A DNA stretch of 64,000 nt from CBDCMJ01 sp965224325 (GTDB lineage: Bacteria > Chloroflexota > Dehalococcoidia > Lucifugimonadales > UBA3495), in the NCBI GenBank assembly GCA_965224325.1, contig CBDCYT010000021.1, positions 131,168 to 195,167 on the forward strand, read 5' to 3'. Under the pieces are notes generated by a model. The model saw only the letters and a list, made by a program, of their open reading frames with translations, searched no databases and was not told the DNA's origin. Both the position numbers and the translations under genes were made by a program. Positions 43,213 to 51,424 of this stretch are shown here, in pieces (the first letter of the stretch is position 1; each line of letters opens with the position of its first letter).

Positions 43213-44646
43213 TCACGCGCCGGTCGCGGCCGTTGCCAAGGGCAGATCAAGGGCGCGGTTTCGATCATCGGATGTGGGTACCAGTTCGTAACCCAGCTGC
43301 GCCGCCCTCCGTTTCGCAGACCGCAATGCTCGTTGATGGTACTGGGCCTCGTAGTAGTCAGCGCCGTCATCCACGTACTGCTGCCCATAGCGCAGCATGG
43401 CGTAGATGATTCTGGCCAGCTTGTGCGCCGTGGCCGTAATGGCCTTGGGCGGTCCCAGCTGCGCCTTCTTGCGGCGCAGGAACGCTCCCAACGCACTGTT
43501 GGAGCGGTACAGGGCGTTGGCCGCCAGCCGCAGCGCCTTGGCTGCCCGGTTGGCGCTGGGCTTGGTTCGGGAGCTGATGACCCTGCCTCCGGTGACCCGG
43601 TTATTGGGACTCAATCCCAGCCATGAGGCGAAATGCTTGGCCGTTGGCCATCTTGTCATATCGGTGCCTACCTCGCTGATTACGTTCAACGCCGTGTAGG
43701 CGTCCACGCCGTTGATCCGGGTCAGGTCCACCCCGGTCATCCGGTACAGGTGGCCGCGGACGTCAAAGCGCGGCGCGTTCCCCTGGATGCGGTTCCTCCT
43801 GGGCTGTTCCGCAGGCGCTGCGCCACCGCTACGGTCGTCAAACTGCCCCATCTGGGTTTCAATCTCCCGGTCGCACTCGGCAATCTTGGCCTGATACACC
43901 CGGTACAACTCCAGGGCCTGGGTCAGCTCGAAGATGTGCTCCTCCCGCCAGTGCCCCTCCAGCGATAGGGCCATGGTCTCCTCGTCTGCCTTGGTCCTGG
44001 GATCCCGAAATTGCGCCAGCTTTCGCGGGTCTCGCTCACCCCCCACGATGGCTTCGAGGATGGTCATCCCGGTCTTGCCGGTGATGTCGCTGATGACCTG
44101 GTGCAGCTTCACGTTCATCTGGGTCAGCGCCTTCTGCATGTGCTGAACATGCTGGGCCGCATATTCCACCAGCATGGCCCGCTGCCGCAGATAGCTTCTC
44201 AACCGCCGGATGTCGGCCTCGGGCCGGAAAGCCGCCGAAAGCAGGCCGTAGGTATGTAGCTGCTGGAGCCACTGGCAGTCCAGCACGTCGCTCTTGCGTC
44301 CGGGCACGTTCTTAATGCGCCGTGGGTCCACCAGCATCACCTGGAACCCCCGCTCCTCCAGGACTCCAAAGAGTGGTATCCAGTAGACTCCGGTGGACTC
44401 CATCGCCACTGTCTCCACACCGCACTCGGCCAGCCAATCGGCCATAAGGTACAAGTCCGCAGTGAACGCGCCAAACTCGCGCACCGGTTGCTCGCAGCTG
44501 TTTTCGGGCACTGCCGCGAAGTGGCTGCCGGCGCCCACGTCCACTCCCGCCGCACCAAAATTCACCCGTGATAGTTCCGCCGGCAGACCCTCCCGCCTGC
44601 TGGAGGCCTTCACTGCCGGGTTGGCCCTACTGCTGTATGTGCTCAT
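43213..44646 (-). CDS. IS110-family transposase
   Basis: About 477 residues from ATG 44646. N-terminal RuvC-like DEDD domain: AAGVDVGAGSHFAA, VAMESTGVYWIPLFGVLE, VLVDPRRIKNVPGRKSDVLDCQWLQQLH. C-terminal transposase_20 domain with LTRINGVDAYTALNVISEVGTDM, FASWLGLSPNNRVTGGRVISSRT, the serine-containing catalytic region. Works by a DEDD/serine mechanism guided by a bridge RNA, with no long inverted repeats. Frame opens at 44667; the MSTYSS start is an estimate. Confidence 0.92.
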   Translation of the reverse strand: MSTYSSRANPAVKASSRREGLPAELSRVNFGAAGVDVGAGSHFAAVPENSCEQPVREFGAFTADLYLMADWLAECGVETVAMESTGVYWIPLFGVLEERGFQVMLVDPRRIKNVPGRKSDVLDCQWLQQLHTYGLLSAAFRPEADIRRLRSYLRQRAMLVEYAAQHVQHMQKALTQMNVKLHQVISDITGKTGMTILEAIVGGERDPRKLAQFRDPRTKADEETMALSLEGHWREEHIFELTQALELYRVYQAKIAECDREIETQMGQFDDRSGGAAPAEQPRRNRIQGNAPRFDVRGHLYRMTGVDLTRINGVDAYTALNVISEVGTDMTRWPTAKHFASWLGLSPNNRVTGGRVISSRTKPSANRAAKALRLAANALYRSNSALGAFLRRKKAQLGPPKAITATAHKLARIIYAMLRYGQQYVDDGADYYEAQYHQRALRSAKRRAAQLGYELVPTSDDRNRALDLPLATAATGA

Positions 44647-45045
44647 CGTCCCATCCGCCATTACCATGTAGGCGTGTCGCCAGGGGGTGCCACCGGCACG
44701 TCACAATCTATCGAACGGGAGCGCCCCCGAAAGGGCAGTCACCAATGATGCAGCCGTAGGACACCCGGACCATGCTGAATAACGGGCAATATGCGCCACT
44801 GTCAATTCGGCCTCGTCCTGGACGACACCGCCCGCCACGATCGTACCTGACCAGTGTCCTCTCCAGTTACTCCCCTCTGCACGGCCCGGTTCCGGGCATA
44901 ACACTGCTGAATAGTTGGTTACAGCGTAACGCGGACGCTCTTGGCCGCAGGTGCGTGGCCGAACTCAGGCGCAACTGCCGCCGGCATTCACTGGCCGACA
45001 AGATAAGAGTTACGCAACGTAGATAATTAGATGACTTTGGTTAAG
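44647..45045. other. IS110 upstream non-coding flank (candidate bridge-RNA region)
   Basis: About 400 bases between the transposase start and the next repeat. In the IS110 group the bridge RNA is encoded between the left end and the transposase start. No gene is seen here. The element's left boundary is not identifiable by eye, so the RNA position is inference. Confidence 0.35.
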
Positions 45046-45164
45046 CATATTGAATGCGGCTCAATAACCCGTCATTCCCGCGAAGCTTGTCCCCGACCCC
45101 GATCGGGGAGCGGGAATCCAGAAAGGTAGGATGCTGGAGGACTCAGCTTTATGAGACAAGCTCA
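45046..45164. mobile_element. Short inverted-repeat element (MITE-like), copy C, truncated
   Basis: Same orientation as copy B but lacks the first half: it begins near the ATTGAATGCGGCT block and ends with TTTATGAGACAAGCTCA at the terminal repeat. It contains the extra CCCCGACCCCGATCGGGG stem seen in copy A. It provides a false upstream start for the following hydrolase frame. Confidence 0.7.
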
Positions 45165-45440
45165 TCCCACGATGCCGCCGAGCAGGTAGGGGTTGGAGGC
45201 CCGCCGAAGATGCACCATGGCGGGGGCCTTGGATTCCGGGACACGGGCGACTCTCTGAAAAAGTTTTCCCGGGACATGATGGTGGGGACGACGTCCCCCA
45301 CCCGCACCGGCGTGATGTCCTTGGCCTTGGCGCCCCAGACCAATAGTCCCGTGGTCCAACCGCAAGCAGGACCCGCCGGTCTGGACCGCCGCGGTCGCTA
45401 CGATAGTATAATCGCCTCAACCTGTGGGGGAGGTATCCCG
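45165..45440. other. Short non-coding stretch, possible gene scrap on minus strand
   Basis: On the minus strand about 45250-45360 reads LVWGAKAKDITPVRVGDVVP in an otherwise broken frame, which looks like a protein fragment, but I cannot name its family. The rest is the leader of the hydrolase gene. Confidence 0.3.
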
Positions 45441-46343
45441 ATGACGCGAGCTTTGCGGTGGGGCGTTCCGGCGCTTGCGGCACTACTTGTCGTCATCTAT
45501 TTTGGCGTATCGTGCGTGATCGCATCACAGGTCGCTACGTCCGAGCACCACGAGCAGGTGGGGTTCCCGGAGGAGTATGGCCTCCGGTACGAGAAGGTCG
45601 AGTTCACCTCACGGACGGACGACCTGACCCTGAGAGGCTGGTACATCGAGAGTGAACATCGTGGGCCGACACTGGTGTTCGTCCACGGGATCGACGGCGT
45701 ACGCAGCGGGAATAACGCGGTCCAGCTAGCCTCTATGATGATGGACCGGGGTTTCGACGTCCTGATGTTCGACCTGCGCGGTCACGGGAGCTCCGATGGG
45801 GACAGGGTATCGGGCGGCGATCACGAGCGGCAGGATGTGCTGGCCGCTTTCGATTTCCTTGAGGAACGAGGTGTCCCACTGAGCGACGTCGGCGTCCTGG
45901 GCTTCTCGATGGGAGCCGGCACTGCGGCGCTGGCCCTGGCCGAGGCGCCATCGGTCGATGCCCTAGTCCTGGATAGCCCGTACGCCAACGTGTCAGACCT
46001 GATCTCCCAGGAGATCGAGAACAGAAGCGTACTCCCGGGTTGGTCCGCGCCGCTCTTCGTGCCAGGAGCGAAGCTCGCCGCCCGGCTCGTCTGCGACATC
46101 GACATAGATGCGCTAGCGCCCGAGAGCATCGTAGCCAACTTCGACTACCCGGTGCTCATCATTCACGGCGTGGCGGACACCCGTGTCCCCGTCGAGCACG
46201 GCATCAGGGTCCACATGGCGTCACACGCCGACTCGGAGCTGTGGCTTCTGGAAGGGATCGGCCACGTCGACGCCTTCCAGACGTATCCGGAGGAGTACAC
46301 CGAGAGGGTGGCTTCCTACTTCCAGGAGAGGCTAGGAGAGTAG
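45441..46343 (+). CDS. Membrane-anchored alpha/beta hydrolase
   Basis: 300 residues from ATG 45441, preceded by GGGGGAGGT at about 45425-45433. The first 28 residues (LRWGVPALAALLVVIYFGVSCVI) form one membrane anchor or uncleaved signal. Then a serine hydrolase fold: VFVHGIDGVRSG oxyanion loop, LRGHGSSDG, nucleophile GFSMGAG, acid in IIHGVADTRVPVEHG, histidine in EGIGHVDAFQTYPEEY. Similar to YfhR/BEM46-like hydrolases; substrate unknown. The open frame continues upstream into repeat copy C and should not be taken as coding. Confidence 0.82.
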   Translation: MTRALRWGVPALAALLVVIYFGVSCVIASQVATSEHHEQVGFPEEYGLRYEKVEFTSRTDDLTLRGWYIESEHRGPTLVFVHGIDGVRSGNNAVQLASMMMDRGFDVLMFDLRGHGSSDGDRVSGGDHERQDVLAAFDFLEERGVPLSDVGVLGFSMGAGTAALALAEAPSVDALVLDSPYANVSDLISQEIENRSVLPGWSAPLFVPGAKLAARLVCDIDIDALAPESIVANFDYPVLIIHGVADTRVPVEHGIRVHMASHADSELWLLEGIGHVDAFQTYPEEYTERVASYFQERLGE

Positions 46344-46422
46344 CCAGGGCAATCGCCCTAAGCCCAAGCGCCCCAGTTCTGTCATTCTGATCGGGTGAAA
46401 CGCAGACGAGGAATCTTAGAGC

Positions 46423-47435
46423 CTATCCAACAACCCCGCTGGCGCGGAAAGTAATCAAGGCGCAAGCGAAATGAAGCATAGCCACATAGTTGAGCTTGTC
46501 TCATAAAGCTGAGTTCCCCAGCATCCTGCCTTTGTGGATTCCCGCTTTCGCGGGAATGACGGGTTATTGAGCCGCATTCAATACTGATTTAGGCGTTTAA
46601 TAATAGTAACCCGTCAGGCTGCGTCCGCCCTAAATCGTGAGCGGAGACTTCTGAGACAGGCTCAGTTCTCCACTTTTTTCTCCCAGCGGATCAGCAGACG
46701 CCTGAACCGGTTCAGCCAACTGTGGGTTCGTTCCACGATCCAGCGACGCGCCCGGTAGCCGGGGATGCTTCTCTTCTCTGCCCGTTCTTCTCCACGGCTC
46801 TTGATATGGCCGGTGTATCACCAGGCTGCCACCAGCTTTCGAACTTCGGGATAATCGCACCCTTTGTCCAGGCACATATTCTGGGGCTGGTACGCAGTTG
46901 GCTCAGGCCGCTGCACCATGGCAGCTTCCAAAATACGCTCTACCAGCTTCATATCGTGCCGGTTCGCTCCGTCCACGGCTACTCCAATGGGACCCCCATA
47001 GCCCTCGGTCAGCAAGCTCCTTTTGGCGCCCCCTTTGCCCCGGTCAGTGGGATTAGGTCCTGTAGCTTTCCCCCCCAAGGGCGCCTTGGTCATGGCTCCG
47101 TCCATCGCTTGCCACTCCCAGTCCAGGCCGTGGCGGGCATCATATTCAATCAGCCCTTCTTGCCATAGCCGCTCAAATACACCAGCGGCCCGCCACTGTT
47201 GAAACCGCAGATGGACCGTACTGGAGGCGCCGAAGCCCTTGGGCAGGGCTTTCCACTGGCGCCCGGTGCGCAACACGTAGAAGATGCCGTCCATACACTG
47301 GCGGGCTGGGGTATACCGGCGTCCTCCCTTGGGATGGGGGCGTTGTTGCGGCAGCAAAGGCTCGATACGCTGCCACATGCTCTCAGGAATACGCCACGCG
47401 TCGTCCACGGGACCCATTGGTTCTAGTTCGCACAT
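46423..47435 (-). pseudogene. IS5-family transposase, broken by a stop codon and by copy D
   Basis: From ATG 47435 (GGGAGGAG site): WRIPESMWQRIEPLLPQQRPHPKGGRR, WKALPKGFGASSTVHLRFQQWRAAGVF, DWEWQAMDGAMTKAPLGG (first Asp), GVAVDGANRHDMKL, CLDKGCDYPEV. Then an in-frame TGA at 46818-46820 where relatives have glycine (AAW-stop-YTGHIKSRG), followed by RARRWIVERTHSWLNRFRRLLIRWEKKVEN with the catalytic Glu. After VEN the frame is interrupted by copy D, and resumes as YVAMLHFACALITFRASGVVG ending at 46423. Two lesions make the element non-autonomous. Confidence 0.88.
46491..46664. mobile_element. Short inverted-repeat element (MITE-like), copy D
   Basis: 174 bases bounded by TGAGCTTGTCTCATAAAGC and CTTCTGAGACAGGCTCA. 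Inserted in the IS5 transposase gene with GT (AC on the coding strand) on both sides; removing element and one GT restores the reading frame exactly. This fixes its true ends and shows transposition with a 2-base duplication. Confidence 0.85.
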
Positions 47436-47519
47436 CACACTCCTCCCATACTGTGGCCGTACTTTGGGAAGAAGCATAACCAAATTATCAAATTCTGTCT
47501 AAGGTTGTTGGATAGGCTC

Positions 47520-47931
47520 TAAGGTCCCTGTAGAGAGTAGTCGTTCAATTCGAGTGGCAGCCCCTTCCTTCGAGTACCCAGGGACTCGCTTTTACCCAGC
47601 TCTTTGGCTTGCTTCTCTGGCGGGACCACAGGGCATCGGCCCCGAGATTCTTCACTCCGCTCCGCTGCGTTCGGAATGGCATGGAGGAATCGTGTAGCTT
47701 AAATGCGATTGCCTTGCTCTCGGTGAGTCCCAAATCTGCCGGTTAAGTTACAGGGCCTCGCCCGCCGGCCCAGTGAACACGGCGCCAAGGCGAGATCGGC
47801 CTACAGGTGTTGGCGGAGAGCGGAAGGAACACGCCCGTGGATACGAAGTGGGTCGCCCTAGTCCGTAGAGGAGCCGGCGGGTTTCGAGTTTCCAGCCGGC
47901 TCTGAGCCATTGCTTTTGTGGTTGCCGCTCC
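47520..47931. other. Non-coding stretch after IS5
   Basis: About 410 bases between the IS end and the alcohol dehydrogenase stop. No gene, RNA or repeat recognised. Confidence 0.4.
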
Positions 47932-49014
47932 CTACGAAAAGGTGATTACGCTCCTAGCGACGTTGCCTTGGAGCATGTCATCGAAGGCCTCGTTGATCTG
48001 CTCCAACTTCAGCCGCTGAGAAACTAACTGGTCCAGCTTCAGCCGTCCTTGGCGGTAGAACTCAATGTAGCGTGGCATGTCGGTCCTAAAATGGTTGGAG
48101 CCCATACTGCTGCCCTGGATTCTGCGCTCCCTCAAGAACGACGGCCCATCCAGCTCAATCTTTGTTCCTTGGGGGATCATGCCGATGATGGTCGCGGTGC
48201 CGCCGGCCCTAAGCATCTCGAAAGATTGCTCAGCAGTCTCTTTCTTTCCGATGGCTTCGAAAGAGTAGTCCACCCCGCCATCGGTCAGGTCTCGTATTTT
48301 CTCCACCACCCCGCCGCCGGAGGCGTCGACCACGTCGGTTGCGCCGAACTCTAGAGCCATGGAAAGCTTAGTTTCCACCGCATCGATGGCGATAATCCGT
48401 AGCGCACCGGCCAGCGCGGCCCCTTGGATGCAGTTGAGTCCCACGCCGCCGCAGCCGATCACCGCCACAGTGCTGCCCGGTTCGACTCTAGCGGTGTTCA
48501 ACGCTGCTCCCAGCCCGGTAGTGACGCCGCAACCAATCAGGGCCAGTTGCTCCATGGGCACGTCGTCCCGCACCTTGACTGCGGCGTGCTCGTGCACCAG
48601 CATCTGCTCGGCAAATGATGATATGTTGGCGAACTGGTTGACCGGGTTATCCCCCTGCCTGAGCCGGGGCGACTCTTTTGGCGTGCGGACGACGTCGGCC
48701 CGGGAGCACAACACCATCCGGCCGCTTAAACATCTCTCGCAATGGCCGCAGAACACCGAGAGGCAAGTAATGACCCGGTCTCCTGGCTGCAGGTAAGTTA
48801 CTTGGTCCCCCACCGCTTCTACAGTGCCGGCGGCTTCGTGGCCTAGGATGATGGGCATGGGCGTGGCGTAAAGGCCTTGGACAAAGTGCAGATCGCTGTG
48901 ACAGACCCCGGTGGCCCCGGTGCGTATCAGCACCTCCCGAGGCCCTGGATTATCGACTTGGACTTCCTCTACTCCGAGGGGGCGGTCCACCTCGCGCAAT
49001 ACCGCTGCTTTCAT
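47932..49014 (-). CDS. Zinc-dependent MDR alcohol dehydrogenase
   Basis: 360-residue medium-chain dehydrogenase. Catalytic zinc ligands GVCHSDLHF and GHEAAGTVEAVG, structural zinc loop with CGHCERCLSGRMVLC, and coenzyme loop VIGCGGVGLNCIQGA. An NAD(P)-dependent class III-like or benzyl alcohol-type dehydrogenase that oxidises alcohols or reduces aldehydes. ATG 49014 is fixed by TAGGAGGT just upstream; the frame extends 56 codons further with Arg/Ser-rich sequence that is not coding. Next to the methylamine cluster, a role with formaldehyde or S-hydroxymethyl thiols is possible, but unproven. Confidence 0.9.
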   Translation of the reverse strand: MKAAVLREVDRPLGVEEVQVDNPGPREVLIRTGATGVCHSDLHFVQGLYATPMPIILGHEAAGTVEAVGDQVTYLQPGDRVITCLSVFCGHCERCLSGRMVLCSRADVVRTPKESPRLRQGDNPVNQFANISSFAEQMLVHEHAAVKVRDDVPMEQLALIGCGVTTGLGAALNTARVEPGSTVAVIGCGGVGLNCIQGAALAGALRIIAIDAVETKLSMALEFGATDVVDASGGGVVEKIRDLTDGGVDYSFEAIGKKETAEQSFEMLRAGGTATIIGMIPQGTKIELDGPSFLRERRIQGSSMGSNHFRTDMPRYIEFYRQGRLKLDQLVSQRLKLEQINEAFDDMLQGNVARSVITFS

Positions 49015-49283
49015 TCTTGACCTCCTACCAGACTGTGCAGCTATTAAATCCCTATTGTAGGGCGGTGTCAAAGATGTTCTTGCCGAGGTCGGAGCCTTCG
49101 GATCGTTAGCTAGTGAATATGAGGACAGGCTGTCGGCGTCAATTCTGAGCCGCCGCCGCGCCGGGGCGCCGGTTGCCTTCAAGCGAATGAGTGATATTCT
49201 AAGGTGCTGCTTTCTAAGGTGTTACCGATGTCTTTGGTTTACCTGTGAGCCAACTCCCCCGGTTGCACAGTGAGGGCGCCGGA

Positions 49284-49326
49284 ACAATTCCCCCTCCTCC
49301 TAGTCCGCCTCCGGCGGAGGAGAGGG
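49284..49326. repeat. Long GC-rich hairpin upstream of MetX-like gene
   Basis: CCCCCTC pairs with GAGGGGG around an inner TCCGCC-TCC-GGCGGA stem. It lies 40-80 bases before the GTG start, in the divergent region between the alcohol dehydrogenase and MetX-like genes. Could be an attenuator, an operator palindrome or a REP-type repeat. Confidence 0.45.
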
Positions 49327-49363
49327 GGCTTGGAATACACTCTCTAAGATTCGAGGTGAGACC

Positions 49364-50377
49364 GTGAGCGATCATGAGGTCTTCGACTTGGGCAACTTGG
49401 TGTTGCAGTCGGGCGCAACTCTGCGGGGCGCGAAACTGGCGTTCAAGACTCATGGGTCCCTTAACGCCGATAAGGACAATGCGATAGTTTTCCCGACCTT
49501 TTTCGGCGGCCAGCATACCCACAACGAGGGCATCATTCGCGAGGGTAGGGCGTTGGACCCGAGCAAGTACTTTATCATCGTCCCCGATATGCTGGGCAAC
49601 GGTGTGTCGTCCTCTCCCAGCAACACGCCACCTCCCTACGACCGCGCCAGGTTTCCCGGGGTGTCCCTATACGACAACGTGATGTGCCAACACCGCTTGG
49701 TGACGGAACGTTTCAACATAGAGCGCGTCGCCATGGTCACCGGTTGGTCCATGGGAGGCCAGCAGACCTATCAGTGGGGCAGCTTGTTCCCGGACATGGT
49801 CGAGCGCATCCTGCCGATATGCGGTTCCGCGAGGACGTCCCACCACAACTTCGTGTTCCTCGAGGGCGTCAAGGCTGCGTTGACCGCAGACGACGCTTGG
49901 CAAGGAGGTTGGTACCGGGACCCTCCCACTAAAGGGTTGCGGGCCATGGGCCGGGTCTACGCCGGTTGGGCGGTGTCTCAGGCTTTCTACCGGGAGGAGG
50001 TCTACTTGAAAATAGGTTACTCCTCGTTGGAAGATTACCTAGTTGATTTCTGGGAGGGCCGCCGCGTGGGCAGCGACGCCAACGATTTGCTGGCGATGAT
50101 CTGGACTTGGCAACACGCCGACATTAGCGCCAACCCAGTCTACCAAGGGGACTTCAAGAAGGCCTTGGGCGCGATCAAAGCGAAAGCGATTGTCATGCCG
50201 GGTAAGACCGACTTGTACTTTCCTCCCGAAGACAATGAGGCGGAAGTGGCCGAGATGCCCGATGCGGAATTGAGGCCGATTGAGTCGGTCTGGGGCCACT
50301 TGGCCGGCGGTCCGGGGTTCAACCCGGTGGACGCCCAGTTCGTCGACGCGGCGATGCGGGAACTGCTGGCCGCCTGA
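49364..50377 (+). CDS. MetX-like alpha/beta hydrolase (homoserine acetyltransferase family)
   Basis: 337 residues, GTG start. NAIVFPTFFGGQH in place of the LVLHGLTG loop, nucleophile elbow TGWSMGGQQTYQW, acid MPGKTDLYFPPED, histidine SVWGHLAGGPG. The overall layout (long lid in the middle, terminal PVDAQFVDAAMRELL) follows MetX/Cat-like acyltransferases, but conserved homoserine-binding residues are not obvious, so it may be an amidase or esterase of this fold. Transcribed away from the alcohol dehydrogenase and converging with the amidotransferase. Confidence 0.8.
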   Translation: MSDHEVFDLGNLVLQSGATLRGAKLAFKTHGSLNADKDNAIVFPTFFGGQHTHNEGIIREGRALDPSKYFIIVPDMLGNGVSSSPSNTPPPYDRARFPGVSLYDNVMCQHRLVTERFNIERVAMVTGWSMGGQQTYQWGSLFPDMVERILPICGSARTSHHNFVFLEGVKAALTADDAWQGGWYRDPPTKGLRAMGRVYAGWAVSQAFYREEVYLKIGYSSLEDYLVDFWEGRRVGSDANDLLAMIWTWQHADISANPVYQGDFKKALGAIKAKAIVMPGKTDLYFPPEDNEAEVAEMPDAELRPIESVWGHLAGGPGFNPVDAQFVDAAMRELLAA

Positions 50378-50442
50378 CGGTCACTGGACGCCAATCCAGC
50401 CCAAGATGGGCCGGTGACAGGGTGTGGTTTTGGGGTGAAGCG

Positions 50443-51207
50443 CTAAGAGTTGGTGTTCAACCCGGCGTTGGCCAGGAAGGCAAGAAGCAACTGCCGCATT
50501 TGTGCTTCGTGGTAAGGAGCAAATGCGGCAAACTCGCGAAGGTTGCCGGCGGCCTCTTCCTCGGGGTCAAATTGGCTCCCCATAAATTGATAATCGCCCC
50601 GCAGCTCTCTGTCCCACACTCGAAACTCTTCCAGCGTTAGCTGGGGCTCGAACTGAAAAGCGTAAGACCTGCCGTAGCGAAAGGCCATGTTGATTCGCCG
50701 GTAGGCGCCGTCGCGACACAACATGAAGGCGTCGGCCAGCTTCATCGCTCCTTCCGGGATGGAGAAGGTGTCGCCGTGTAGTGTGGGCACCAGAGGGATC
50801 TCAATCTTGCTGAATACCGGATCGGCCTTGCCCTGGGCCGTCACCGAGATTTTCTTTAAGCCTATTTGGTAGCCGCCGCTGGGCTCCACGCCGCCTCCCA
50901 AGGCGGAGGCCATCATTTGGGCGCCCAAACACACGCCGAATACCGGTTTGTCTTGCTCCAGCGCCTCCTTTAAGTAGGCCCTCTCTTGATGCAACGCGGG
51001 GAGGTCGTCGTAGGCGGAGAGAGGCCCGCCGAGGACCATCACCATGCTGACTTTGGTCAAATCCGGAGCGGCAAACCGGTCGTAACCGGGTGCCGACTCG
51101 AACAGGTCTAGCGCCTCTAGCTCAAACCCCTGGGCCGTTAATAGAGACCGGAAGTTGCCGGCGAGGGTTTCAGAAGCGGCATGACGGATGACCAGCGCAC
51201 TTTTCAT
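50443..51207 (-). CDS. Class I glutamine amidotransferase-like protein
   Basis: 254 residues of GMP-synthase-type GATase fold. Nucleophile in VFGVCLGAQMMASALGG, the catalytic His in VPTLHGDTFSIPEGA and the RYGRSYAFQFEPQLTLEEF block. Such stand-alone GATases hydrolyse glutamine or gamma-glutamyl compounds. It is the last gene of the minus-strand methylamine cluster (157 bases after mgdA), so action on gamma-glutamylmethylamide or a related gamma-glutamyl compound is a reasonable hypothesis. The first 22 codons are part of a local duplication. Confidence 0.82.
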   Translation of the reverse strand: MKSALVIRHAASETLAGNFRSLLTAQGFELEALDLFESAPGYDRFAAPDLTKVSMVMVLGGPLSAYDDLPALHQERAYLKEALEQDKPVFGVCLGAQMMASALGGGVEPSGGYQIGLKKISVTAQGKADPVFSKIEIPLVPTLHGDTFSIPEGAMKLADAFMLCRDGAYRRINMAFRYGRSYAFQFEPQLTLEEFRVWDRELRGDYQFMGSQFDPEEEAAGNLREFAAFAPYHEAQMRQLLLAFLANAGLNTNS

Positions 51208-51424
51208 GGCTTTCCCTAGTGGATAGCAACAGCCGGCGCGGGGGCCCTCTCGTTTATCAACCGGCCTTCTTTGAATAGGGACCGGGAGTTAGAGACCGGA
51301 AGTTGCCGGCGAGGGTTTCGGGAGCGGCATGACGGATGACCAGCGCACTTTTCATGGCTTTGCCTAGTGGATAGCGGCAGCCGGCGCGGCGGCCCTCTCG
51401 TTTATCAAACGGCCTTCTTTGAAT
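51143..51424. repeat. 134-base direct duplication at the amidotransferase/mgdA junction
   Basis: Bases 51143-51276 recur at 51291-51424 (shift 148, few mismatches). Each copy holds the first 22 codons of the amidotransferase gene, the spacer and the last codons of mgdA, so an extra start and an extra stop-end lie between the real genes. Confidence 0.9.

Larger units (their letters stand above)
46419..47519. mobile_element. IS5-family insertion sequence carrying an inserted short element
   Basis: Ends are matching inverted repeats (GAGCCTATCCAACAACC at 46419; its complement ends 47519), flanked by TA on both sides. The 1101 bases include repeat copy D (46491-46664); without it the element is about 925 bases, typical of the family. 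Different from the 15 kb IS5 (other ends, other transposase). Confidence 0.88.

Noticed and set aside
45054..45440. N-terminal 129-codon extension of the membrane-anchored hydrolase
   Set aside because: It is translated repeat copy C and intergenic DNA; ATG 45441 has a strong ribosome site and begins a good membrane anchor.
46818..46820. In-frame TGA in the IS5 transposase as a second selenocysteine codon
   Set aside because: Relatives have glycine, not cysteine, at this position, the gene also carries an insertion, and transposases are not known selenoproteins; a nonsense mutation is the simpler reading.
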